Shown here: positions 1 to 5,902 of the stretch, in pieces
Layout: every line of letters begins with the position of its first letter
Position numbering within the stretch: position 1 is the stretch's first letter
Source: a virus
DNA length: 23,472 bases
Direction: 5' to 3' (one strand)
Virus record (IMG/VR): IMGVR_UViG_3300044990_000211
Span: 1 to 23,472 of that record
Made by a program: the position numbers and the translations under genes
Notes under the pieces: model-generated
Databases searched by the model: none
What the model saw: only the letters and a program-made list of their open reading frames with translations
Told to the model about the DNA's origin: nothing

Positions 1-126
1 GATCAAAATTTAGTTCGTGGCTTGAAGGGTTTTCAGATTGGAATTGGCGGAGTGAATTGGAATTGGTTGCAACATTATTTTATACCAGTAATGTGGCAAC
101 CATTGCCTAATTCACCTGATGGATAA
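1..126 (+). CDS. C-terminal end of a small cassette-type protein (partial)
   Basis: Frame 1 is open from the first base to a TAA at 124-126, giving 41 residues of a gene whose start lies outside the window. The tail reads ...GGVNWNWLQHYFIPVMWQPL then PNSPDG. The W-x-PLP-x-x-P ending resembles the C-terminus of DUF551-type small proteins (TxWMPLPxPP), but this is a weak likeness. The stop codon lies inside the left arm (GATAAC) of the attC-like site at 121-209, which is the usual layout of an integron cassette gene. Frame 3 is also open to 108-110, so the choice of frame rests on the stop position and the PLP motif. No function can be assigned. Confidence 0.45.
   Translation, partial: DQNLVRGLKGFQIGIGGVNWNWLQHYFIPVMWQPLPNSPDG
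65..101. repeat. 12-bp inverted repeat, one mismatch
   Basis: GGTTGCAACATT (65-76) pairs with AATGTGGCAACC (90-101) at 11 of 12 positions around a 13-base loop containing TTTTATA. The only mismatch is A71/G95. It lies inside the probable coding end of the first partial gene, so it may be coincidental or act as a hairpin in the 3' end of that transcript. No T tract follows the second arm, so it is not a classical terminator. Confidence 0.5.
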
Positions 127-209
127 CCTCAGCGGTAACCGAGTCGCCGCCAAGATACTCGGATTGAGAACTAGGTGACCGGCGACTTCGGTTCACCGCT
201 TTGTTATCG
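121..209 (+). other. attC-like integron recombination site
   Basis: The outer arms GATAAC (122-127) and GTTATC (203-208) are complementary and carry the AAC/GTT triplets of attC R boxes. A short unpaired spacer (128-130 opposite 201-202) separates them from a long inner stem: 131-149 pairs with 180-200 over about 19 bp. The pairing leaves exactly two unpaired bases, both on the right arm (C194 and T187 or T188), like the extrahelical bases that set strand choice in real attC sites. The remaining loop is 150-179. The preceding gene stops within the left arm, and the next gene begins 13 bases after the right arm. R boxes are GGATAAC and GTTATCG rather than a perfect RYYYAAC/GTTRRRY, so the assignment is by architecture. 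Recombination would be expected between G203 and T204. Confidence 0.66.
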
Positions 210-221
210 GGAGATTGGATT

Positions 222-572
222 ATGACAATGCCGCATTTAATGAATTGCGACCATTTGGATTCGGGCTGGTGTTTGGATTGCGTAAAGAAGCTACAGGACG
301 GATGGGAGGAGCGATTCAACGACGCAATCGCTAATGTTCGTTTTCAGCACAACGACGCTGAATGCAAGGCAGTTGGTGAGCTTCTGGAGTATCTGCGACA
401 GTGGCCTGCGAAAACGGGGTGTAACGATCTCGTCATCGAGGGGAAGCTGGAGGTCTATTGGAATGATTGTGTCATGGGAACCATTGAGGACGATGGAGAC
501 GGAGCGTTCTACTATTACCCGCTAGCATTCGGTCAACGCGGCCAGAACGAGCAGGGTCGCAAAAACATTTGA
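222..572 (+). CDS. Small Cys/His-motif hypothetical protein, cassette type
   Basis: This is a 116-residue protein of unknown function. ATG222 was chosen over TTG201 because GGGAG at 209-213 lies 8 bases before it, and TTG201 would start within the attC-like arm. The N-terminus contains C9-x-H11, then W16-C17-x2-C20 followed by VKKL, a compact possible zinc-binding motif found in small hypothetical proteins that I associate with planctomycete genomes. The rest is acidic with aromatic patches (EVYWNDC, FYYYPLAF) and no membrane segment or signal peptide. It sits between an attC-like site and a second GATAAC sequence that starts one base after its stop, so it has the layout of a mobile gene cassette rather than a phage structural gene. 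Confidence 0.72.
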   Translation: MTMPHLMNCDHLDSGWCLDCVKKLQDGWEERFNDAIANVRFQHNDAECKAVGELLEYLRQWPAKTGCNDLVIEGKLEVYWNDCVMGTIEDDGDGAFYYYPLAFGQRGQNEQGRKNI

Positions 573-590
573 CGATAACTATCAATTCAT

Positions 591-637
591 CACGGCTGAG
601 CCGTGCGGAATGTCGCAAGGAACACGGCTGAGCCGTG
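591..637. repeat. Two identical 15-bp palindromes
   Basis: CACGGCTGAGCCGTG occurs at 591-605 and again at 623-637, 32 bases start to start, about three helical turns. Each copy is self-complementary (7-bp arms around a central G). The two copies can also pair with each other at 14 of 15 positions, and outer CGATA (573-577) / TATCG (643-647) could extend that fold. It could be a tandem operator, a cruciform, or a decayed attC-like structure. Confidence 0.75.
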
Positions 638-701
638 AATCATATCGATTCTTACTACCGACACAAAATAGCGAATTTGTGCGGCATCTTCGAATCGGGT
701 A

Positions 702-717
702 TCCTTTCCGTAAAGGA
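702..717 (+). promoter_or_regulatory. Hairpin masking the ribosome binding site of the 727 gene
   Basis: TCCTTT (702-707) is a perfect complement of AAAGGA (712-717) across a 4-base loop (CCGT). AAAGGA is the Shine-Dalgarno sequence of the ATG at 727 (about 9 bases away), so folding would hide it. This could restrain translation of a holin-like protein. Confidence 0.5.
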
Positions 718-726
718 ACCCTCGCC

Positions 727-921
727 ATGAACGCCGGACAATTCGTGCAATCGAAGAGAAACATTGCCTCAGTCGTTGCTTTGCTTGGCATCGCTTGGCA
801 GATCTACCAATTGATTTCCTCTGGTCAGCCGATTCCGAACGAACTCGTCATGTCGGCGGTTGCAATCGTTTCGGCTTGGATCGTCGGCGATTCTATTCGA
901 CCGACGATGCCGAAGGAGTGA
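727..921 (+). CDS. Small two-segment membrane protein, holin candidate
   Basis: This 64-residue protein starts at ATG727 behind AAAGGA; the upstream in-frame ATG610 would run through a palindromic region and is less likely. It has a basic N-terminus (SKR, 9-11), a hydrophobic stretch at about 13-30, a short GQPIPNE turn at 33-39 and a second hydrophobic stretch at about 40-55, ending in charged residues. Small proteins with two membrane segments and a charged tail are typical of class II holins. It is first in a tight cluster of membrane proteins and a peptidase, which supports a lysis role, but there is no family-specific motif. It could equally be a generic phage membrane protein. Confidence 0.6.
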   Translation: MNAGQFVQSKRNIASVVALLGIAWQIYQLISSGQPIPNELVMSAVAIVSAWIVGDSIRPTMPKE

Positions 922-927
922 TGCACG

Positions 928-1194
928 GTGAGTCTCGACCAACGCCGAATACGCAAGATTCGTCTGCACGCTAGAGCTGCCTTTATCAAATCGGGCGGTT
1001 CAGTCGAGGATGCGATCTCGCTTTTTCAAGAGGATGCTGAGATCAGGTCCATCGATCCGGCGATGATTGCCCTTATCATTCAGATCGCTATTGCGTTTTT
1101 CGAGTACTGGCAATCTCGAAACCTGACGGAACCTAGCGTCGTTGCCGATCTCTTGGAACCGTACATAACTGAGGACGAAAACGATGCCGACTAA
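928..1194 (+). CDS. Small protein with one hydrophobic segment
   Basis: The likely start is GTG928, with GGAG at 914-917; the gene begins 6 bases after the previous stop. It encodes 88 residues: a strongly basic N-terminus (DQRRIRKIRLHARAAF), an amphipathic middle, a hydrophobic segment at about 43-60 (DPAMIALIIQIAIAFFEYW) and an acidic C-terminus (EDENDAD). The basic-in, acidic-out arrangement fits a single-pass membrane protein. I do not recognise the family. Its position between a holin candidate and another membrane protein suggests membrane or lysis work. The last 11 bases overlap the next gene. Confidence 0.6.
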   Translation: MSLDQRRIRKIRLHARAAFIKSGGSVEDAISLFQEDAEIRSIDPAMIALIIQIAIAFFEYWQSRNLTEPSVVADLLEPYITEDENDAD

Positions 1195-1561
1195 GGAACC
1201 CGCGTCTTGGATACCGTGGATCATTATCGGCATCATGGGTGCCATGCTCTACCAGCAGCAACCCAAACCTGTCCCGCAACCTGCAGGACAATCGATCGAG
1301 CGTGTTGTCCAGAAGACTCACGCCGATACTTCCAAGAACTACGCCAGCGTATTTCGCAGTGCGGCAGACAAAGTAGCCAGCGGCGAGATCAAGGACGAGG
1401 AAGCACTCTACAACTTTTTGAAGAAGGATTTGGACGATGCACGCATCAATGCGTCTGCTGATCTCGATAAGTTGCTTGATAGCAACATTCCCACTCTCAT
1501 CGACGACGGCACTCGAGGTGCCGTGTCTAGCTTTCTCCGACGCATTGGAGGTGCATGGTGA
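1184..1561 (+). CDS. Membrane-anchored hypothetical protein
   Basis: This 125-residue protein overlaps the previous gene by 11 bases and the next by up to 7. Residues 8-25 (SWIPWIIIGIMGAMLYQQQ) form one hydrophobic anchor, followed by a Pro/Gln-rich linker (QQQPKPVPQPAGQ) and a largely helical, charged domain of about 85 residues. The N-terminal anchor with a proline-rich linker suggests an inner-membrane protein whose bulk faces the periplasm, as in some spanin or lysis accessory proteins. No cysteine lipobox is seen. The function is inferred only from layout and neighbours. Confidence 0.62.
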   Translation: MPTKEPASWIPWIIIGIMGAMLYQQQPKPVPQPAGQSIERVVQKTHADTSKNYASVFRSAADKVASGEIKDEEALYNFLKKDLDDARINASADLDKLLDSNIPTLIDDGTRGAVSSFLRRIGGAW

Positions 1562-2412
1562 GTCAACAGGATCTGACATTCACAGAACCACCGGAGGAGT
1601 TCACCGGCTATCGGATCGACCTAGAGAACAGAGTTGCCCTGGAGGCCGATGCAACGCCGTTTCTGGTGGCGTCGAGCGATTACCTAGCTCCGGAGCAGAT
1701 AGACCCGCGTGGGAAGGTAAGGCACGACAAGCAGTTCAATATGGGCAGTTGCCAAGGGTTCAGCTTGGCGAACTCTTGCGAGTACCTGTTGCTGCTTGCA
1801 ATGAGGCTCAAGGAGTACAGCGGCGAGCATCAGTTCTCCAGCCTTTACGCTTACCTCGAGTCGCAAAGGTTCGATGGGCTATTAGGTCGAGATGTCGGTA
1901 GCACAATCGGCGGCGGGCTTAAAGTCGCACGCGACGTTGGCATGTTGCCCGAGAAGGCACTGCCGTATCGGACGCCGTATCCGTCGAATGCACGGTCGAT
2001 GATTACCGATGCGATGCGAACGCAGGCGTCGACGTTCAAGATTCGATCGTTCAGTTGGCTTAAAAGCTATCAGCAAATCTTTGATTACCTCGCTTCTGGT
2101 GCGGGTGCAGTCCACACAGGAACCGTGTGGAACAATTCGTTCTACGCATCGAACGGTGTGCTGGAAAATGTCAGCCTAAGCAACGGCGGGGGTCATGCAA
2201 CGGCATGGCTTGGCTACTCGACACGCAAGGACCGATCAGGTCGCAAGCACATCTGGCGACTCAATTCGCACAACGACTCTTGGACTGAGCTATCGCCAAC
2301 GGTCATCGATCGGCTTTGCGGTCATCCGTATACCGCGATCGTCGGCATATCGGACATGTCAACGCCTGGACCTCGAAACGTGGACTGGATCAAGGAGAGT
2401 GTATTCGCATGA
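1555..2412 (+). CDS. Papain-like (C1 family) cysteine peptidase
   Basis: The 285-residue product carries the full catalytic set of the papain fold. Gln60 lies six residues before Cys66 in Q-F-N-M-G-S-C-Q-G-F-S (compare papain Q...SCWAFS). His214 is in NGGGHA and Asn237 in WRLNSHNDSW. Other C1 landmarks are visible: SLYAYLESQRFDG near 96-108, GSTIGGGLKVARDVGMLPE at 115-133 and a PY at 137. There is no signal peptide and no long propeptide, so it would act without classical processing. The start is ATG1555 or the adjacent GTG1558, overlapping the previous stop. It sits inside a run of small membrane proteins and may attack host envelope proteins during lysis or entry; that role is inference. 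The peptidase assignment itself is strong. Confidence 0.88.
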   Translation: MVSQQDLTFTEPPEEFTGYRIDLENRVALEADATPFLVASSDYLAPEQIDPRGKVRHDKQFNMGSCQGFSLANSCEYLLLLAMRLKEYSGEHQFSSLYAYLESQRFDGLLGRDVGSTIGGGLKVARDVGMLPEKALPYRTPYPSNARSMITDAMRTQASTFKIRSFSWLKSYQQIFDYLASGAGAVHTGTVWNNSFYASNGVLENVSLSNGGGHATAWLGYSTRKDRSGRKHIWRLNSHNDSWTELSPTVIDRLCGHPYTAIVGISDMSTPGPRNVDWIKESVFA

Positions 2413-2651
2413 CGCAGGAATCTTTGCTTGTCATTCTCGGCGGTGCGGTCATGTCCAGTCTCGTAGGTGCGACGGTGTATTTGTTCCATCGCTTTGAGAA
2501 GGCGAAGGAGGAGTTGATTCAAAAATTTGAATCGGATCTTTCGGTCGTCAACTTGCGACTCAAGGACTGCGAAGACGACCGCAATGCACTTCGGAATCAG
2601 ATCCTGGCGATTCATAAAGAGATGGCTGAACTCAAGCAGAGGATTGCATAG
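2409..2651 (+). CDS. Membrane-anchored coiled-coil protein, spanin-like candidate
   Basis: The ATG at 2409 overlaps the peptidase stop (ATGA). The 80-residue protein has an N-terminal hydrophobic segment at about 6-26 and then an uninterrupted charged helix at 29-78 with heptad-like spacing (EKAKEELIQKFESDL, LRLKDCEDDRNALRNQ, EMAELKQ). This is the shape of an inner-membrane spanin subunit or a tail-associated coiled coil. No partner lipoprotein gene is nested in it. The layout after a peptidase favours a lysis role, without proof. Confidence 0.65.
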   Translation: MTQESLLVILGGAVMSSLVGATVYLFHRFEKAKEELIQKFESDLSVVNLRLKDCEDDRNALRNQILAIHKEMAELKQRIA

Positions 2652-3134
2652 ATGACGCTACAACAACTCATCGAATCAGTGCCAAGTTGGAGTACTAAGA
2701 CTCCCGAGGCAATATATGACGAATTGAACGATGCCTCAATATTGTTAGAAGACCACGAACTTTACACTTGGGCGGGTGTTTCTGAAGTGATTGGCGATGT
2801 CGGCGCATCAGCCTTGTGCGATGCTTTAATTGCTGGAAATAAACTATGGGCAGTTCACCAACTCGGTGGTAGAGGTCTTGATCTTGCAAATCCCGAGATA
2901 CAACAGCAACTGTACTATCTTGATTCAATGGGCGTACCGGGGATGGCAACATTAGCCTTGCACGTTCGACGACAAGTCAGCAAGCTCCAACAAGCTGGGA
3001 TCGAAACCACGGTTGCCGAGGTAGGATTAGTGCAGCGGAAACGAATCCTCGAAAACGATGCAATCAATCGCCTACAAGCGTACCGCGAGGCGTTGTCAGC
3101 TTGGAATGGCAACGGAAAGGAACCAGTGCTGTAG
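2652..3134 (+). CDS. Phage hypothetical protein, tail-adjacent type
   Basis: ATG2652 follows the previous TAG directly. The 160-residue product is soluble and mainly helical. A recognisable core reads WAGVSEVIGDVGASALCDAL, followed by WAVHQLGGRGLDL. I associate this pattern with small proteins encoded near tail fibre genes of siphophages, but I know no function. The C-terminal half is charged and helical (QRKRILENDAINRLQAYREALSAWNGN). Composition is noticeably more A+T-rich than the capsid genes. It joins the next gene with a TAG-ATG junction, so the two are probably co-translated. Confidence 0.68.
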   Translation: MTLQQLIESVPSWSTKTPEAIYDELNDASILLEDHELYTWAGVSEVIGDVGASALCDALIAGNKLWAVHQLGGRGLDLANPEIQQQLYYLDSMGVPGMATLALHVRRQVSKLQQAGIETTVAEVGLVQRKRILENDAINRLQAYREALSAWNGNGKEPVL

Positions 3135-3803
3135 ATGGCAATTACATTTGTTGGTGCAAATTCTGCCGAAGCAACATCGCTCACACTTCCTGCACATCAA
3201 AAAAACGATTTAATTGTAATCTGCGCAATGCGCGGCTCATTAGTTCCGTCGATTCCGACCGCTGGTTGGATAGTTATTAACACTCGACTTTCAAACAGCT
3301 ACGGACATGTCGTGGCGTACAAGATTGCTTCATCTTCTGGTGAACCGTCTGGAACTTGGACTAGCGCCTTGTTGTTGGCATCTGCTGTTTATAGAGACGA
3401 CTCTGAGTTTTTATCAGTAGGCAACTGTACTACAGGTGGACAGTCTGGGACCACAAGTGTAATTTACGGTGGATTAGGGGTTCGCACTGCTGGAAGCACT
3501 GCTACTTCCAGAATGAGAACAAGTGCAGGGTATGTTGTCGGTTACGGCGGTTGCTCTGTAGCAAATGGTGGCGCTCAAATAGCTCCAAGCAGCATGGTAA
3601 ACCGAACATCAATTTCCGGTGCGGCTGTGAATCAAATTGCTATTCACGATACAAATTCGGAGGTATCTAGTTACAGCAGTGAAACTGTAACTGTAAGCTC
3701 AAGCACTGTTTGGGCGATCACGTTTGAAATACATCGCAGCGGTATTTTGCTTTCCTCGGGAGCAAACATGTCGCTAGTAGGTCCAGGAGGCTTGGTTTAC
3801 TAA
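3135..3803 (+). CDS. Beta-rich phage structural protein, probably tail or fibre
   Basis: The 222-residue product starts directly after the previous stop. It begins MAITFVGANSAEATSLTLP and then HQKNDLIVICAMR, an opening common in phage and prophage tail-associated proteins. The rest is rich in Ser, Thr, Gly and Val with alternating hydrophobic residues, as in extracellular beta-sandwich or fibre domains. It ends in a short Gly/Ser-rich tail (SSGANMSLVGPGGLVY). There is no signal peptide, which fits virion assembly in the cytoplasm. The stop overlaps the next start by one base (TAATG). A receptor-binding or fibre role is plausible but unproven. Confidence 0.65.
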   Translation: MAITFVGANSAEATSLTLPAHQKNDLIVICAMRGSLVPSIPTAGWIVINTRLSNSYGHVVAYKIASSSGEPSGTWTSALLLASAVYRDDSEFLSVGNCTTGGQSGTTSVIYGGLGVRTAGSTATSRMRTSAGYVVGYGGCSVANGGAQIAPSSMVNRTSISGAAVNQIAIHDTNSEVSSYSSETVTVSSSTVWAITFEIHRSGILLSSGANMSLVGPGGLVY

Positions 3804-4957
3804 TGAGTCAATACCTGGGTGACTTTGCAACGGGTTCAACCATTCGCGGTGCATTCAATACACGCAAGAGCGACGGCACTCCGATTACGCTCGCAGGAAC
3901 TCCTGCGCTGTCGGTCTACAAAGACGGCAACACAACCGAGACCACTACCGGCGTTACGCTAACGGTAGATTTCGATTCGCGAACTGGACATCATCTGTTC
4001 GCGATTGATACGAGCGATGCTTTTTATTCGAGCGGTTCCGATTTTCGAGTCGTAATCACAACTGGCACTGTTGATTCAATCAGCGTGATCGGTGTTCAGG
4101 TTTGCTCGTTTTCGCTGTTAAATCGACTTACGTCAAATAGTATCGCCGATGCAGTCTGGGATGAACCGTACAATCAGCACACTACAGCGGGAAGCTTTGG
4201 TAAGTTGATGGACTTACTGCGTAAGTCGAACATGGTGCTAGAGGCAACCGTGCAGGCATCGCCAGCACCAACGGCGACCACGTTCAACGTGACAGGATTG
4301 AACTATCCGACAGGTGCATTTGAACATGCGGTATTATTCTTCGCCGACGATGCAACTCTCGCCGAGCAAAACAGTCCAATCCTGACGTTCACGAACAATG
4401 GCAACGGCACGCAGACGATTGTACTGGAAGAGGCACGGACGGCAGCTCCTGTCGCTGGCGATAAGGTGCTGATCGACGCTACGAGCCACGTTCATGCGAT
4501 TGCGGATATACAATCAGGTCTTGCATTGCAGACGACGAGTCTGGCGATCAAGGCGAAGACGGATTTGATAACGGCAGGGCAAGTTACCTATACGAGTCCA
4601 GTCGGAGGGACCGGCAAGATTTCGATCCCGATTATCATCGGTGACGATTACCTTGCGGCAAACGCAAGAGCCTTTGAATGGACTATAACAGCAAGGACTG
4701 GAGTGGTAGTTGGCACTGCCTCTTGTCGCTTTGGTGGAACAAATGAAGAGCTAAACAAGTCCTGGCTTGTGACGGGCACGGTCAGCGACATCGGGGGTGG
4801 TCAGTGGAAGCTATCTTTCGATTTGACGAAGACCGTGACAGGGGCATTAGCAGAAGGGTATTATCGTTGGTCAGTCGAACTCTTAAGCGCAGGTGGAACC
4901 GAGATCACGGAGGTGTTCAGCGGTCGAAATGTTGAGGTTCGGAATAAGCAAACGTGA
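3803..4957 (+). CDS. Tail/baseplate structural protein
   Basis: The 384-residue product starts in a TAATG junction. Residues 1-105 form a beta-rich domain (DFATGSTIRGAFNTRKSDGTP; ALSVYKDGN; GHHLFAIDTSD) of a type seen in phage upper-baseplate or fibre proteins, where polarised strands lead to IADAVWDEPYNQHTTAGSFG (114-133). That ADAVWDE...HTTAGSFG segment is a recurrent linker motif in phage tail structural proteins. A second beta region (about 140-240) and an Ig-like C-terminal region (about 260-380, GYYRWSVEL, EVFSGRNVEV) follow. A 153-bp gap with hairpins comes next, so this is probably the last gene of its transcription unit. Structural role likely; the exact virion position is unknown. 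Confidence 0.68.
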   Translation: MSQYLGDFATGSTIRGAFNTRKSDGTPITLAGTPALSVYKDGNTTETTTGVTLTVDFDSRTGHHLFAIDTSDAFYSSGSDFRVVITTGTVDSISVIGVQVCSFSLLNRLTSNSIADAVWDEPYNQHTTAGSFGKLMDLLRKSNMVLEATVQASPAPTATTFNVTGLNYPTGAFEHAVLFFADDATLAEQNSPILTFTNNGNGTQTIVLEEARTAAPVAGDKVLIDATSHVHAIADIQSGLALQTTSLAIKAKTDLITAGQVTYTSPVGGTGKISIPIIIGDDYLAANARAFEWTITARTGVVVGTASCRFGGTNEELNKSWLVTGTVSDIGGGQWKLSFDLTKTVTGALAEGYYRWSVELLSAGGTEITEVFSGRNVEVRNKQT

Positions 4958-5110
4958 TACTACCCCCCCCATTTAAGGGTCCTTCCAAAAGGGGGGAAAT
5001 TGATTGGGCCAGAAAATTGCCCTATTTTACGCGAGAAAGTTAGGGTAAAAATTTTGTAATGTTGCGGCGGTAGTAAGATTTGCTTATCTTGGGGGCATTG
5101 GGGGTCATGT
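4958..5110 (+). promoter_or_regulatory. Intergenic region with C8/G6 runs and inverted repeats
   Basis: No gene is seen. The gap separates the tail-type gene from the putative DNA-modification module. It holds C8 at 4963-4970, G6 at 4991-4996, GGGC/GCCC (5006-5009, 5019-5022) followed by TATTTT, TTTTAC/GTAAAA (5025-5030, 5045-5050), AAGAT/ATCTT (5075-5079, 5086-5090) and a tandem TTGGGGG (5089-5095, 5098-5104). The last of these supplies the G-rich ribosome binding site of the next gene. This is the most likely place in the window for a transcription-unit boundary. No convincing sigma70 promoter can be picked out. Confidence 0.5.
4963..5028 (+). terminator. Possible weak intrinsic terminator(s)
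   Basis: CCTTCC (4981-4986) can pair with GGGGGG (4991-4996) over AAAA using G-U pairs, or C8 at 4963-4970 can pair with the same G6 over a 20-base loop. A second small stem, GGGC (5006-5009) with GCCC (5019-5022), is followed by TATTTT. Position right after a long gene supports termination, but neither stem is strong. Confidence 0.35.
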
Positions 5111-5902
5111 ATGCAAATCGAAAAACGGTCGGTCAGTCAATTATCAAACGATCCGGCAAACGCACGAAAGCACAGCGAACGCAACATTCAAGCTATTGTC
5201 GGATCTCTTCGAAGATTCGGGATGCAGAAACCTCTAGTCATCGATTCCTCGGGCGTGGTTCGTGCCGGGAATGGAACTCTTGAGGCAGCACGCCAGCTCG
5301 GGTGGGAAACGATCGATTGCGTTGTTACCGATTTAAAGGGCTCTGACGCTATCGCCTACGCGATCGCAGACAATCGGACGGCTGAACTAGCCGAATGGGA
5401 CGACGACGTTCTAGCGGCTCAGCTAAACGGCTTGTTGGCTGATGACGAAGAGTTGCTCAATGCAGCAGGATTCACTGAAGAAGATTTAGCGTCATTGCTT
5501 GGCGATCTAGACGGTGACGGAACGACAGACTCAGGAGAACAAAGCCAGTACACTAATAAGATCACGGCCCCGATTTATGAACCCAAGGGTGAAAAACCTC
5601 CTATTTCAGAGTTGTCAGACAAGACAAAAACAAACGAATTGTGTGACGAGATACGAAAGACGGACTTGCCTGATGATGTTTGCAACTTTTTGTTGACGGC
5701 AGCACAGCGGCATACGGTGTTTAACTTTCGGAACATCGCTGAGTTCTACTGCCATGCGTCGGCGGACGTTCAGCACCTGATGGAACGCTCGGGGCTGATC
5801 ATCATCGACATGGACAAAGCAATCGCGAACGGGTTTGTTCATCTCTCGGAGCGACTTGGAGCAATCGCAGACCTTGAACTAAGCGAGGCCGAAGATGCGT
5901 GA
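5111..5902 (+). CDS. ParB/Srx-fold protein with phage-specific C-terminal domain
   Basis: The 263-residue protein has an N-terminal ParB-like nuclease fold: DPANARKHS (14-22), SLRRFGMQKPLVID (32-45), RAGNGTLEAA (51-60) and ADNR (86-89). The usual G-H-x-R box is replaced by GNGT, as in the ParB-like domains found beside phage DNA methylases. An acidic linker with DLDGDGTTD (132-140) follows. The C-terminal domain (about 147-250: ITAPIYEPKGEKPPISEL; AAQRHTVFNFRNIAEFYCHAS; QHLMERSGLIIIDMDKAIANGFVHL) recurs in phage ParB-like proteins next to glycosyltransferases. No methylase domain is attached. It overlaps the TAGT gene by 8 bases, so the two are coupled. A DNA-binding, guiding or nuclease role in base modification is inferred. 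ATG5111 is used with the G-rich sequence just upstream. Confidence 0.82.
   Translation: MQIEKRSVSQLSNDPANARKHSERNIQAIVGSLRRFGMQKPLVIDSSGVVRAGNGTLEAARQLGWETIDCVVTDLKGSDAIAYAIADNRTAELAEWDDDVLAAQLNGLLADDEELLNAAGFTEEDLASLLGDLDGDGTTDSGEQSQYTNKITAPIYEPKGEKPPISELSDKTKTNELCDEIRKTDLPDDVCNFLLTAAQRHTVFNFRNIAEFYCHASADVQHLMERSGLIIIDMDKAIANGFVHLSERLGAIADLELSEAEDA

Larger units (their letters stand above)
573..726 (+). promoter_or_regulatory. Palindrome-rich non-coding region before the lysis-like genes
   Basis: No gene is supported here. The region holds CGATAAC at 573-579, two copies of CACGGCTGAGCCGTG (591-605 and 623-637), CACAAA (662-667) inverted as TTTGTG (676-681), and a Shine-Dalgarno-masking hairpin at 702-717. 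A very weak sigma70-like pair, TTGTGC (677-682) and TATCCT (700-705), has a 17-base spacing but poor matches. The density of symmetric sites suggests operators or an upstream leader for the genes beginning at 727. Confidence 0.4.

Noticed and set aside
38-66. Direct repeat TTGGAATTGG at 38-47 and 57-66
   Set aside because: Only two copies, inside the probable reading frame, where they encode parts of IGIGG and NWNW; not enough for an iteron or binding array.
65-101. Near-perfect hairpin as a rho-independent terminator or phage attachment core
   Set aside because: No T tract follows, and it lies inside the likely coding end of the partial gene; no second copy was noticed in the window.
3-110. 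Frame 3 open to the stop at 108-110 as the partial gene
   Set aside because: Frame 1 has a more protein-like ending and stops within the attC-like arm, as cassette genes do. Frame 3 cannot be excluded entirely.
4977-5104. G-quadruplex in the intergenic G runs
   Set aside because: The G runs are separated by loops that are mostly too long (over 9 bases, one over 80), so a stable quadruplex is unlikely.
5080-5283. 67-codon + strand frame overlapping the ParB-like gene
   Set aside because: Overlaps a gene with clear domain motifs in another frame and has Ser/Arg-rich noise composition.
5111-5902. DNA methyltransferase fused to the ParB-like domain
   Set aside because: The region after the ParB fold contains no DPPY-type or SAM-binding motif, so the methylase expected in many relatives is absent.
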